A stretch of 64,000 bases of DNA from Actinernus sp. WN-2022 (lineage: Eukaryota > Cnidaria > Anthozoa > Actiniaria > Actinernidae). The position numbers and the translations under genes were made by a program. Below, one piece after another: positions 21,545 to 32,400 of the stretch. The notes beneath the pieces were generated by a model that ran no database searches, was not told the origin of the DNA, and saw only the letters and a list, made by a program, of their open reading frames with translations. The stretch covers positions 806,001-870,000 of the forward strand of contig JAOWCC010000744.1 of NCBI GenBank assembly GCA_030867875.1. The letters are read 5' to 3'. Every line of letters begins with the position of its first letter. Position 1 is the first letter of the stretch.

Positions 21545-21681
21545 GTTGTTGAAAGGGTGGATAACGCTATTTACCGAATAAATCCCTATTCAATGGATAA
21601 GTATTAACCAAACTAGATTATTGTATCCACTGGATAGGCATTTATCAGGTGGATAGCGTTATCCACCCTTTCAACAACTGG
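21545..21681. mobile_element. foldback MITE
   Basis: gttgaaagggtggataacgc at the left is inverted at the right as gcgttatccaccctttcaac, and inner parts also pair (aatggataagt with atccactggata). Length about 135 bp. No target duplication is obvious. Confidence 0.75.
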
Positions 21682-21944
21682 GGCTCGAGCGCATAGGTTT
21701 CCACATTAGAAACGACTTAATTAAAATGATACAATTACTCCGGTTTTGTGTTTGACGTAAAAATGCAACAAAAAAAAATGCAAAACTCCCTCGGTTGTTT
21801 TTCAAAGCAACAGTTGATTCGTTTTATGAAACCCAGTTAGTAATGACTGACTGTATTGACAGAATGTTGTACAAGCTTGTTTTTCACTGAACTATTTATT
21901 GTGTTCGACTGTGGTAAATCAACCTAAACGTGTACAGTCAACTC

Positions 21945-22400
21945 TCTCCTGCGACCACTTCCCGTAAGCGACCACCTCCCGTAAGCGACCACTTTACCAA
22001 AGAATCGTTTTTTCCTATGTCAAATTATGTTGTAAAAACTCTCTCGTAAGCGATCAACGCAAAAAAAATTAACCAACGCAAAAAAATTTAAGCGACCGCG
22101 ACCACTTTTTAGTCTCAACACTTCTATTGTTTTTTGTTTCCGATAAGCGACCACCAAAGTAGATTGTACTGTATTTTTAGAACATCATTACTCAGATACC
22201 ACAAAGTTCAATTTTTAATGGCGCTGACAGATAAGAAACTAAAAAAGATTGGAAAATCCTGTTCTTAGCTATGTTGTTATTGTGACAGCGCGCTAGAGCT
22301 GTGCTAGAAGTCTGATCCGTTTAGCAATCACTTGGGCTACCTGTGTTGCTTTTTCCCTTGAGCGACCACCTCCCGTAAGCGACCACTTTGTCCGTGCACC
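21945..22400. repeat. CCCGTAAGCGACCAC repeats
   Basis: The phrase gcgaccac(c/t)tcccgtaagc recurs at least four times, near 21950-21990, 22080-22155 and 22355-22385. Its inverse, ggtggtcgctta, lies at about 22405. Related gaccac phrases occur at 25545-25680 and 25850-25880, and in the 128-bp satellite at 49-50.6 kb. Confidence 0.65.
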
Positions 22401-23077
22401 AAGGGTGGTCGCTTAAAGTGCCTATAACCCCAAATTTGAAGTATTTTTAATAAATTCTTTACATCCTTCTTATCAATAATTCGAAGAGAAAAAATGGAAA
22501 AAAGTAAGAGTTCGACCTTATTTCTGGGGTCAAACATCGTAAAACAACCCGATTTGGGCACCCTGTCCCAAATGACCGTCAGCTGGAATCTGGAAGTAGC
22601 CTGGGAACGAAACCGGAAAGCAACGTCATAGTAGTGAGAGAAAGCGAAGCAAGACAGATAAAAACAGAGCGACCGACCGAATAACTATAAGTATAACGAT
22701 TTGAAATGCCAAATAGATGTGTAGCTGGGGGCTGTTCGAATGAGCCAGACTCAAAGAAAGGGATAGCACTTCACAAGATCCCGTTTTTAGACGATGATCG
22801 GCCAGAAGCAAAGAAGTGAAGACGCCAGTGGTTGAGGTTCGTGCGAACAAAGCGAGCGAAGTGGGAAACGACGAAGAATTCCAGCGTTTGTTTGGTTCAT
22901 TCCAAGCCGGAAGACTTTATAAGATTTTCGTTAGTCCTTGACTCTACGCCAAGACTGAAGTCGGTTGAATATGGAGTTGTTCCTATTCCATGCCATCGAA
23001 ACCGATAAGCCATTCTCCGATTTTGGTAAGTGCTTTTGTATTTAGTTTGCATGGCAAATTATACAGTATAGTCAGTA

Positions 23078-23192
23078 GCCTCCTAGTCCTATACTATAGC
23101 AGCCGTTTATTTATGTAGCGCTTCCGTTCACTCCATTCCCCGGAATGGAGTGAAATGGAAGCGCTACAAAACGACGGCTACTATAGGAGGCT
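23078..23192. mobile_element. foldback MITE in the THAP pseudogene intron
   Basis: tagcctcctagt...actatagcagccg at the left pairs with cggctactataggaggcta at the right. The centre pairs strongly too: gtagcgcttcc with ggaagcgctac, and ttcactccattcc with ggaatggagtgaa. About 115 bp, almost entirely stem. Confidence 0.78.
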
Positions 23193-23204
23193 AGCAATAC
23201 AGTG

Positions 23205-23280
23205 GAACCTGCATGTATAAAGAAGTTCCTAGGGAAAGGAAGAAAACTTCATTATGACCGGGTTCCACGTACTGAACATT
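23205..23280. mobile_element. short TIR pair, pogo-like
   Basis: TACAGTGGAACCTGCATG at the left and a diverged inverse, ccgggttccacgtactg, at the right enclose about 40 bp. CAGT...ACTG termini next to TA are typical of pogo/Tigger-like MITEs. It lies in the same intron. Confidence 0.45.
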
Positions 23281-23988
23281 GTTTTCACCACAAGTGTATT
23301 AAACTAAGAGAGTGCATGTTATATTGTTATTTAGTATGAGGGAAATAACCGTGAATAAATCAGTCAACTTTCTTTAGATGACACCTGCACCTATGGACAG
23401 GACACCATGCTGAACAAGCAGCCAAGGGCAGAAGCAACCCAGAAGAGACAACAAAGGATGACTGTTATAGATGTTCCCCCTCAGCTCCAGGTAATTCAAA
23501 TTGTTTTGTATAAAATATTTTTTTGCACAAAAGAAACTATTCAAATTCTGAAAATATTCAAACAAAATCGAGTCTGTGCTAATCACACCTTCTGTGTTTG
23601 TCCTCCAATAACACCTAGCTCTTGCTCAAGCAGTGTATATACACCTACATGTATCAAACTGTTGGACATGTCATATAAAGGTATACTGCTTGTTTAGTCT
23701 TTCGAGACTAAACAAAATATTAAAATACCAGCTGGAAACGTATAATATTACACTGTAAGTTTGTATTTAAAACGAAACCAGTGCTTTATTTACCATAAAC
23801 CAATATATATATACCCATAACGAACTTAATAATAATTGTTATTTTTGTATTTTAGTGCCAGAAGTTCCAGTTCCACTTGCTGTAAGGCCAGAAATTCCAG
23901 TTCCACCTGCTGTAAGGCCCACAAAAACCAAGAATGTGATATAAAAAACCAAGGCAAAACCCCATTGCTCAGTGTGCAAGAAACCTAT

Positions 23989-24117
23989 TAAAATTAATTA
24001 AATTGTTAATCTCTAAATTATATATTGTGTTTCTTTTTTTGAATTTATTCGTGGAACTCTGTAAACTAGCTTGTAGCTAAGTATGTCCTCCTCGTTAAAT
24101 AAAGTATTGTATTGTGT
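23989..24117 (+). mobile_element. 129-bp retroposon fragment with 8-bp target duplication
   Basis: AAACCTAT at 23981-23988 is repeated at 24118-24125. The insert ends in ttaaataaagtattgtattg, the usual 3' end of short LINE/SINE fragments, and has no inverted ends. Removing it rejoins CSVCKKP with MKEHKGVV in the THAP pseudogene, which confirms the junction. Confidence 0.75.
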
Positions 24118-24180
24118 AAACCTATGAAAGAGCATAAAGGTGTTGTTGATTGTCCAAAGAACAACCCTCGTCCCCTTATA

Positions 24181-25295
24181 AGTACAGAGTGAACCAGAAA
24201 TGTCTACCAGCTATCTCAGTGATTTGATATTTTATCAATGGACAATCTAGGTAGCAATATATTATACTGTCAACTTCCATAGGCTAATCGATCACTCCTG
24301 TGACCAGCTCAGTGAAATCGATTGCCCTATTTCATTGGCATGACATCAAAACAAATAGATGAAAGCCGCCATTCTTATTATATTGGGGAAATTAGCCAAT
24401 TTGAAGGAAGGCAATCTATGGCAGAACAGCTTTATTTTGTATGTCTGTTGTTAAAGACGAGTGTTTTGACCCCCTAAGATGGCAGCTGTGTCTATCATGT
24501 GACACCATAATTAAATAGGGCTATTGAATTTGAGGCTTAAAGGGGCTATGTCACGGTATATGCATGTATGGAGTCAGTGTTCGATTGGTGGGTTAAAACA
24601 GTTCAACCCCCTCCTTCAATGCTGGATTGAAAGTATGTTCATTATTTTACTTGAATAATGTATATTTACACAGTTTATTAGTCATTTTTGAATATTTGCT
24701 TTGATTTTTACCATCCCACACGTGCGCGAGGTTCGTCAGTTCATATGAGAATCTCTGATAATGAGTGTGTCCGGCCCGGACATCTAATGTAATGGTCTCC
24801 CACCATGACACAGTTCCTAAGGTTAGGCCAGAGCATTGAAAACATGTCCATCTTGTAAAAGGGGTTAGTCAGATTTTACTGTTTTCCAATTTACTACTCA
24901 AATTTTAATATTATAATTCTATTTTCAAAATTTGTGTAAAATTATAGAAAGGAACACAGGGTGCGATGCAAGTGCTTTCCAATAGCCCAGGGCTAGTAGT
25001 TTAATTCGCTTGTCGGGGTAGTGATTCCTGTTCACAGGTTGCCTGAATGGACACATATGGACATACATGTAGGTTAATAGCCCACATTCGATATATGCTT
25101 CACTTCTCACACACAAAGGTTCTGGGGCATAATTAAATTCATTATTGTTATTTCATTAATCACTGCACATTATTCCCCAGAGCCTTGTACATGTATTGAA
25201 TCATTTGTATGTGACCAGTGAAGCCTATATCAAAAGTGGCCAATGGCACTGAAAGTTTGACTGTTCATTGTTGTTCTCCTTAAAGTTTATATAAG
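24181..25295. other. no gene seen
   Basis: Lies between the two convergent genes. AT-rich, without a long frame or clear repeat. If the flanking interval is one transposon, this is where a lost transposase would be expected, but no transposase motif was recognised. Confidence 0.4.
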
Positions 25296-26732
25296 TTATG
25301 AAGTACTTTCATCTTCATCTTCTTCAAATCCAGTGAAGATTTCTTTCCCAGCATTGAATTTTGTCCTGATTGTGTCATATGCACATGCTAGTAGAGGAAT
25401 TCTATTGTTGCCCAGATAACCGTAGACTAACTGGATGTACTCTCTGTATGAGACAACTCGTAGAAATCTGTAAATAAAGAAGTTTATATGTTAGTACCAA
25501 TTGTTTGATACAGTTGAAGCCCTTTGTGAAACTGCCCTTGTAGGTGACCAGCTCCCCTCAGAGACCACTCTTGTGCTCTGTAGTAACCAGCCACTCTCAT
25601 AAGTGACCACCGCGCGTACATTGTACCACCACCTTTGGAATTTTTCTTTGTTTTTAAACTCTTGTAAGTAACCACTCCAGAGACATGATCCCAGACTGTG
25701 CAATGAGCCAACTAAATATAAATATGTACTAGCATTTTGCAACAATATTCTTATTATGTCTGACATTCATGCTGTTACAGTAGAGTAGTACAGTATTGTA
25801 TACTGTGATATCAGTCGCACTATATATGTATCCCCATGGGTGTGGTGTGTGCAAGCTCTCATAAGCGAGCAACTACTCCCGATTCCAGTTCTGACTAGTT
25901 ATGAGCACCTTTTCCAGATTCCCAGTGTGGTTGCTTACGAGAGCTACTATTTTTAATTAACATGCACGATAGATCAAAATACTCTGATAAACCTTCCACT
26001 TTCCTGGTCAGACTAAACACGGAACTGTGTTCATTGATTTCAATTCATACCTTGGTCATTATTGAGCATTATTAATGCCTGGTATAAATCTTTCCTTACA
26101 TATTAGTATGCAGTGTTGGATCTAGGATGTGCCATTGTGGGATGTTTCCCGCTAAAACATAGTTGGTGCATGTTTCTCAATTGAGAGGACCAATATGGTG
26201 CACACTGAATTTCCACGAACTGTAAAATATTATCAAATAAAAAGTAAATTCCGAAAAGGGTAAATATAAGAGGAATTACGATATTAGGATACGATAGGCA
26301 ACTAGTTCCTGTAAAAACGACATTAGGAAACTGTTTATCGTATCTTCATTTATAGCGATTCTTACAAGTAAATAAAGGCTTATATGATTGTTGCGATTGC
26401 AAGGATCACTGGATTCTTTTGGCATCCTGCAATGTTTTTTTGGGAGACCACGGCCACGGGAAGCCCATGAGGCATGAAGGGCTATGATAACTTATTTTAA
26501 TTTTGGACAGTTTAACTCACCAGCTGTTCCTTGCTTCGAGGCCTCCACTGAACCGATTCTGGAGGTCTCCGTCTGTACTCTTATAACCCATTCTTCATCG
26601 GCGAGTGGCTCATCCGCGCCGTCCGCTCTCTTCACCGGCAGATTCTTCTGCTTCAAGCTCATAGTTGATAAAATTTAGCTCGGAATTGTCCGATGAACAA
26701 CTGTCTTCAGATTCGGAGCCTGACGAAGACAT
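25296..26732 (-). pseudogene. P2X7 C-terminal-like domain gene, incomplete
   Basis: The last exon, 25467-25296, follows an acceptor (ttctttatttacag). It reads FLRVVSYREYIQLVYGYLGN, RIPLLACAYDTIRTKF, EIFTGF and an acidic tail, then a stop. This is the end of the cysteine-rich cytoplasmic ballast domain of P2X7, a domain found alone in many cnidarian proteins. The putative first exon, 26732-26521, begins MSSSGSESEDSCSSDNSELN, typical of the acidic start of such proteins. It ends at AGCTG|gtgagt but has a one-base frameshift near 26620. The middle exon with the zinc-binding cysteines was not found; gaccac repeats occupy part of that interval. Probably a decayed copy. It is read towards the THAP pseudogene. 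Confidence 0.6.
26521..26732 (-). pseudogene. first exon of the P2X7-like gene
   Basis: ATG at 26732 opens a Ser/Glu-rich frame that hits TGA after GEESGRRG. A one-base shift restores ADEPLADEEWVIRVQTE up to the gtgagt donor. The upstream 200 bp contains acgtcatagtag and accgtcagct phrases also found upstream of the THAP pseudogene. Confidence 0.55.
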
Positions 26733-27237
26733 TTTGTCAAAAAGTCCAGCAGAAAATTACAGAACTTACGACGCAAATAAGAAAGAATGAATCAAAAGTA
26801 TATGAGAGAAGCCTTTATCACGTGACATGGCTCCCTACTATGACGTACCTAGTCCCAGACCCCACCAAGTCGCTAAGCTGACGGTAAAAGTTCACGGCTC
26901 TCATTTTTGAAAAGCCGTAAAAAAAAGAGAAATGCTTTAAAACCATTAATTTTTTCGGGAAGTTGCATAGAATACTTCTAAGTTTGATCTGAAAGCGTAA
27001 CTTTTTTGGGGTTATAGGCACTTTAAGAGAGAGTTGACTGTAGTACAATACAAGGAGCACGATAAGATCAAGAGAGCGCGATTCGGTAGCACGCGATATT
27101 ATACGAAAATCGGGATTTTTTGACATTCGTGTTTATAAACTGTATGTCGTAATGAGTCGATTTAGCGCTCTGTATCAAATGAGTGGCCCAATTATCAATA
27201 ACCGCCATATCAGCAATCAAGCTACAGTTCTGTTTTA

Positions 27238-27670
27238 TGTACCGATCAAATTGAAACATCCTCCCCATCGGGCATTTGAATATTTGGATTGTTCAAATTC
27301 CCGTCCCGCGGGACCAAAATGTTGTTTAAATGCCCCACCCCATCGTCGTATTAGGCGATCAAATGCCCCTACCCCAGGGACATGGTATTAGTTGTGACAC
27401 CGCATTTTGTTTTTGACACAGTTTAAATATTCGTAAGCAATTTACATTTTAATACCTTCAAATGAAGCACAAAGCTTTTAAGCAGAATATTGTCCTTTGA
27501 AGTGACCTAAAGTGACCTCCCCGCTCCAATTCCAGACTAGTTCAAATTCTTCCCCACCCGAAGGCCAGCAACCGATGTCAAATTCCCTACTCCCCACGAA
27601 AACGAGTGAAATGCCCGGGGGTGGGTGGGTGGGTGGGTGGGTATGTAGATGTTTCGATTTGATCGGTACA
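27238..27670. mobile_element. 433-bp TIR element (MITE) with TTA target duplication
   Basis: TGTACCGATCAAATTGAAAC at the left is inverted at the right (gtttcgatttgatcggtaca). TTA precedes 27238 and follows 27670. The interior carries aaatgcccc(t)accccaggg-type phrases like those in the MITE at 8035-8489, so the two belong to related families. A (GGGT)n run lies at 27617-27642. Confidence 0.8.
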
Positions 27671-27673
27671 TTA

Positions 27674-28217
27674 ATATGGTATCTAAACCGCAGTATGTAG
27701 TCTTGATCTTTATCGCAGCTGTAATTTAATGCGTCGTCACGCAACACTCTACCCTAGTGTACCATTTTGAGTTATTTGTTACGCGTACAGTCAGTGAACC
27801 CGGATTTGATTTCATTTGATTAAATATGATCGGATTGTTTTCTCATCCCCAAATAATAGCTGTTGTCGCAAAATTAACAGAAAACTGTTGTTTTTATTAC
27901 TAATTTTCAAAACATGTCTACGGGGGGGATTCGATACTTTGTCTATATATTTCTCGAGACAAGAGGTGGGTCAAATATTCTAACAAAGACAACTATCACC
28001 AATCTAGCGGAGATTTCACGGTGATTTAATAGTTATAGGCTACGAGTTGGATAGATTATCAAGTCACCGGGGAATCACTGCTGTTTCGAAAATGTTGTTC
28101 TCAGTGATTCGCCACCGGGCTCATAGATAGATCCCAGAAAAATAAATCACCATTTTGTGAACTCGCTTTTAGGGTTATTTGGATCGAGTTGGTATGTTTT
28201 ATTAATCAAAAGTGACA
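27674..28217. other. no gene seen
   Basis: AT-rich intervening DNA; no frame, repeat or RNA recognised. Confidence 0.4.
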
Positions 28218-28856
28218 TACAGTAGAAACCCGCATGTAAGAACCTAGTGATCTAAGAACCTTTAGGCAGAAATTTGGCATTTAAGTACCCCAAAATATAA
28301 GAACCTGTTTAGCCACGCAAAGTTAAACATGTTCTTATATGAAAGAGTCATTTGAGTTATGATAGGTAGCTCTACACTGTGCATTTGAGACCCCTATCAA
28401 TTGTTGTGTTTGGTTTGAATGATAAAAAAGTTACAGTCATACAGGATCAGTTTTGTCACATGTATAGAACAAGTTAAGTCTTGATAAGTATAATACAGAT
28501 GATTTATGATAATATACTGTATTAGAGGACCACACCCATGCTTGGTTGTTATATACTATGGTCAACAGCTACACTAGATAGATTGCCTTTATTTAAACAC
28601 GATTATGATTAAAGCACAAGGCTTATGGGGTCGTGTGTCTACTACTAAGAATATATAACTGTACATCTATTTACAATACTAAAAATTACTAAGAATACTT
28701 ACAAATGTAATAACTGTAATAAGTAAATAAACTTCAAATTACTAAATTGAACTTACTAATAAATAATGATGCTAAGAGAGCTGCTAAAATGTTTTTTCTA
28801 AAAATACAATACATTCATACTAGGCCTCAGTTAATGAGTGGAATCACAAGTAAATG

Positions 28857-30137
28857 AAGTCATCACTCTTAAATCTAGTAGAAGAGGCAGATGTAGTGTT
28901 AAACTTGAACTGTTCAAACACCGCTAATTTATTTAAACGACACTCAAGATCCTTATGTCCTGCATATACTATTGACTTATCACTATATAGAAATAACACT
29001 ATTCCATAAAACTGATCCACTATACTGAACTGAATGTTGACGGAACTTAGTATTAAAACGCGGTATTTCAAGGGAATCCGCTACTCTTAGATTATAACGG
29101 CTAGTCCTCTTAATTAATATCTGATCGCATAACAAATCTGGTAACCTAGCGTGGAATGCCTTGTGCATTGTTTTAAACAATACAAGCTTATGATAAATAC
29201 TGAGTGAATACCAACTGGCAAGCTGCAGAGCATCTGCGGAAGATGTGTCTCTGGGGAGATTGTATATAATTTTTGCGGCTCTACTGTGAAGCTTCTCAAG
29301 TGATGTAATATTTTCCGAATTATAACAACTCCCCCACAACACCATGCCATAGATCACCGAAGGCAGTATAACTGAGAAATATAGTTTCTCTAGTACATGT
29401 TTTGGCAGAAATCTAGATATTTTCAGTAGCCCTAATTTATTAGCATAACTCTTTTTCAGTTCTACTGTATGTGGGATCCAACTTAAGTTATTATCAACCG
29501 TCATGCCTAATAGTCGGGATTTCTTAACCCACTTAATTTGAGAGTTCCCTATTCTCACAGGTGCAATCGGTCCCATAGTATAACTAGAACGCATAATCAG
29601 CATAGCCTCGCACTTGTTTGGGTGTGGTGTAAGCCTGTTATTGAGGCACCAGATGTAAAGTTCCTGAAGAGCTTCATTTAACTGAGCAACCGCCTGATCA
29701 GCGTCCTTATTGATACAGTAAACCGTGGTGTCGTCGGCGTACATGTAGACCTGGCCAGAAGTGACGGAAGAAGGAAGGTCGTTAGTAAATAAGGTGAATA
29801 AGGTTGGCCCTAGGACCGAACCTTGAGGAATACCGTAAGTCACTGGTAATACACCTGATTTAACTCCGTCGACGACTGTGTATTGGCGCCTGTCTTGAAG
29901 GTAGTTATTTATCCATTTCAATAGCGTGGCGTTAACGCCAAAGTCCCGTTGTAATTTCGCCTTGAGCACATCATGATCAACGCTGTCAAATGCTTTCTTA
30001 AAATCGATGAAAGCCACAGCAACGGCATTACCCGAGTCCACAGCTCTCCTCCACACTTCCGTTAAATTCATCAGCAATAGCTCCGTTGAATAGCCCGGCC
30101 TGTACGCCCATTGCCTATCGGAGACCATCATATGCAA
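28857..30137 (-). pseudogene. LINE RT, continuation after frameshift
   Basis: The frame resumes as SDRQWAYRPGYSTELLL and keeps the catalytic blocks: AVAFIDFKKAFDSVDH (motif A), GIPQGSVLGPTLF (motif B), YADDTT (motif C) and SRLLGMTVDNNLSW. Between SIPSK and SDRQW roughly 15-25 codons are missing and the frame changes. A second shift near 28990 moves VLWNSVI into SDKSIVYAGHKDLE, which ends with FIYL at about 28857. The active-site aspartates are present, so inactivity is due to the indels alone. Confidence 0.8.
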
Positions 30138-32337
30138 CTTTGCTTGGTATACTTAGTAACGATACTGGTCTGTAGTTACCTCTCTCGGTTTCATCCTCCT
30201 TCTTGAAGATGGGAGCAACCCTGGCCACTTTCCACGCAGAGAACACTGTACCTCTCTCGATACTGTATTGGTATAAACTTACCAACGCTGGTGCGATTGC
30301 ATCTCCCGCCAATCTCAAAAGCTTCGATTGGATATTATCCGGTCCTGATGATTTTTTCACCCTGAGTGTTCTTAGTTTATGTCGAATAACGTTGGCGTTT
30401 ACCTTAAAATCGGTTAATTGGGGTACATCTAGAGTTCTGTCGGCGGTACGTTGATCGTTTATCGCTGGAGGTAATAGATTAGAAAGTTCTTCTCCTATGT
30501 TTGCAAAAAATGAGTTTATTATGCACGCTTTTTCTTCATCCTCTAAGGCTAGCGTACTGTCATCCCTTTTCAAAGGACCTATGCACTTTTTCGTTTTTGG
30601 ATTTGTGGCTTTATTCACCAAGTTCCAGTAGGCGGATGAGTTTTTAACTTCCCTGAACATCATAGAGAAATACGAGGCTTTGGCTTGCCTCAAATCTCGA
30701 GTAACTTCATTCCTAACCTTCTTGTATTCAATCCAATTATCCTGGCTCTTAGATGACACCGCTAATTTGAACAGTTTATATCTACAGTTCATTTTAAAGC
30801 GGATCCCAGTATTTAACCACGGAGGGGCGCAGCTTTTAACCTTGACCTCCTTCCAGGGAGCGTGTTCATCGCATATATCGTTAAATAACGTCTCCCAAGC
30901 CCACAACAAGTCATCGGGATCGTCGAATACCGAGGCGATATGAAACGGTGCTGATTGAATATCATATCTAAACTTATCTTCGTCTATTTTCTTATAGTCC
31001 CTTGTTTTTATAATCTTTGGAGGAGGCCTTTTGTTTTTTAATCGTAAGGTAGAATAAATCAAATTGTGATCCGAAATTCCCAAAGGATAAGTCCCTGTCA
31101 AGTTGACGACATCCATTCTAGTAGTGACAATGAGATCAATCAAAGTGCTGGTTGTTTTAGTTATTCTAGTGCAGTCTTCGATAACATTTTGCATATTAAA
31201 AGCCTCAAAAACTGCTTTCAGTTTTCTTGTATTAAGATCTTTAGGGAACACCGACGCAGAAAAGTCGCAGTTTAAATCTCCTAGAAGGACTATATGTGAT
31301 GTTTTCAGCCAAGCTTTTTCCAGAGGAGTGGCGATAAGATAAAAAAATCGCATGTCATCCGGTGGTCTGTACATAACCGAGAATAACACCGTGCCTGTGG
31401 GGAGTTTCACATGAAGCCATATTGCCTCCAATCCATCCGTAAATAAGTCTTTCCGGTGAACTGTTCGTAAATGTGCCGCGTAATACAAAATACAACCACC
31501 TCCTTTGCGACCTTTGCGATCTAGTCGCAAAAATTTCATGCCGTCAATATTTAATACTTTATCTGAGATAGTCTTGTCTAAGTGTGTTTCTGTAATAGCA
31601 AGCAGTTCGAATTGGCAGAGCCTCTGTAGACATCTAATTTCATCCATTTTGTTTCTGAGACTGCACACGTTCAAGTGAGCAACCCTCAAATCCTTTCTAG
31701 AAGAACTTTGTAATCTTTCTACTAGCTCTTTGAGATATCCTTGGGTTGTCGAGTCCTCCTCTCTTTGTATCGGTACGTCAACCTCACACATACATGTAGA
31801 TAGAAATGACTCGTCGGAAAGGGAACAAAAAGGCAGTTCCAATGCGTCCAAATGACTGTTTTCTTCATTCTCTCGTATAGATACAGTACATTGTGGGCAA
31901 ATCCAAGTCCGTAAGTCTCTCCACTGCATAACCTTGAACTCCCTGGGAGAAACCTTCCCGCACTTAATATGCAATTTTGATCCGCATAAATTGCAATCCA
32001 TGGCTCGATGGTTTCTTGCGATAGTTCTTGAACAAATTGGGCAAGTATACTTATCCAAACTTGGCCCAGGATTAGGGTGAACATCTCCGCTCCTGGAGAG
32101 TCGAGCCAACTGGTATGTTGAGGTAGAATTAGCGTATCGGTTCACCCTTGATTTAAAGAAACCTTTGGTGATGTGTTTCACAAACACAACATGGCGCACG
32201 AAACCAGGTCTGTACTCGGTTCGAAAGTGGTAGAAGCTAACTCCAGTAGTGCTAGAAGTCGATACAGTATTAGTAAAGCCTCTTGATATAACCAACAAGA
32301 CGGTAAGAATATAAAATAAAGCACTTCCGGTCAACAT
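30115..32337 (-). CDS. LINE ORF: leader, 2A-like motif, PHD-like finger, AP endonuclease, RT start
   Basis: The 740-residue frame opens with a hydrophobic, signal-peptide-like stretch (LFYILTVLLVIS, residues 7-18). GDVHPNPGP follows at 84-92; it matches the 2A NPGP end, but with His where Glu is usual. Cys/His pairs at 99/102, 115/118, 123/126 and 147/150 form a PHD-like finger. The AP endonuclease spans about 218-436 with HLNVCSLRNK, ITETHLD (Glu250), RKGRKGGG, YRPPDD, LLGDLNCDF, LIDLI and ISDHNL. RT block 1 (SSGPDNIQSKLL) and block 2 (NYRPVSLLSIPSKV) end the frame. It stops at 30115, where a deletion with frameshift separates it from the remaining RT. The product would nick DNA and prime reverse transcription. 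Confidence 0.88.
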   Translation of the reverse strand: MLTGSALFYILTVLLVISRGFTNTVSTSSTTGVSFYHFRTEYRPGFVRHVVFVKHITKGFFKSRVNRYANSTSTYQLARLSRSGDVHPNPGPSLDKYTCPICSRTIARNHRAMDCNLCGSKLHIKCGKVSPREFKVMQWRDLRTWICPQCTVSIRENEENSHLDALELPFCSLSDESFLSTCMCEVDVPIQREEDSTTQGYLKELVERLQSSSRKDLRVAHLNVCSLRNKMDEIRCLQRLCQFELLAITETHLDKTISDKVLNIDGMKFLRLDRKGRKGGGCILYYAAHLRTVHRKDLFTDGLEAIWLHVKLPTGTVLFSVMYRPPDDMRFFYLIATPLEKAWLKTSHIVLLGDLNCDFSASVFPKDLNTRKLKAVFEAFNMQNVIEDCTRITKTTSTLIDLIVTTRMDVVNLTGTYPLGISDHNLIYSTLRLKNKRPPPKIIKTRDYKKIDEDKFRYDIQSAPFHIASVFDDPDDLLWAWETLFNDICDEHAPWKEVKVKSCAPPWLNTGIRFKMNCRYKLFKLAVSSKSQDNWIEYKKVRNEVTRDLRQAKASYFSMMFREVKNSSAYWNLVNKATNPKTKKCIGPLKRDDSTLALEDEEKACIINSFFANIGEELSNLLPPAINDQRTADRTLDVPQLTDFKVNANVIRHKLRTLRVKKSSGPDNIQSKLLRLAGDAIAPALVSLYQYSIERGTVFSAWKVARVAPIFKKEDETERGNYRPVSLLSIPSKVAYDGLR

Positions 32338-32400
32338 GCTGTCACTCTGCTGACGTTGTTATAGTAGCCGTTGTAATTTACAGCGCGCGCCACAAGGACG

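Larger units (their letters stand above)
22706..24180 (+). pseudogene. THAP-domain gene, disabled
   Basis: Exon 1 (22706-23025) begins MPNRCVAGGCSNEPDSKKGI and keeps the THAP C2CH, Trp and Pro landmarks. A TGA at 22817 interrupts it after PEAKK, and near the VVPIP box the frame shifts by one base. The donor ATTTTG|gtaagt is intact. Exon 2 (23378-23490) joins in phase and reads DTCTYGQDTMLNKQPRAEAT. Exon 3 starts at 23856 and encodes a proline repeat (PEVPVP, PEIPVP). After another in-frame stop it has a zinc-knuckle-like CSVCKKP...EHKGVVDCPKN split by a 129-bp insertion. Exon 2 to 3 phase does not agree. Several independent lesions make it a pseudogene; its intact form was probably a small THAP DNA-binding protein. 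Confidence 0.75.
21935..27040. mobile_element. 5.1-kb TA-flanked interval with two convergent genes
   Basis: CAGTCAACTCTCTC begins at 21935 and its inverse ends at 27040, each next to TA, as for Tc1/mariner-type ends. Inside each end, read inwards, both sides share cttaaagtgcctataacccc, then accgtcagct, then acgtcatagtag, in the same order. On the left these are displaced by extra gcgaccac repeats. A THAP gene starts about 270 bp after the shared phrase on the left (22706, plus). A P2X7-like gene starts about 270 bp after it on the right (26732, minus). No transposase was found. Either this is one composite element or two related ends flank host genes. Confidence 0.55.
28575..32400 (-). mobile_element. 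CR1/L2-type LINE, almost full length, disabled
   Basis: One long frame (32337-30115) carries leader, PHD-like finger, endonuclease and the start of RT. A second frame (30137-28983) carries the rest of RT, and a third (to about 28857) the C terminus. An untranslated tail follows, with AATAAA near 28590. The element is oriented opposite to the plus strand and lies just upstream of the NHL gene. Domain order and RT motifs fit the CR1/L2 group; the precise clade is not certain. Confidence 0.85.
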
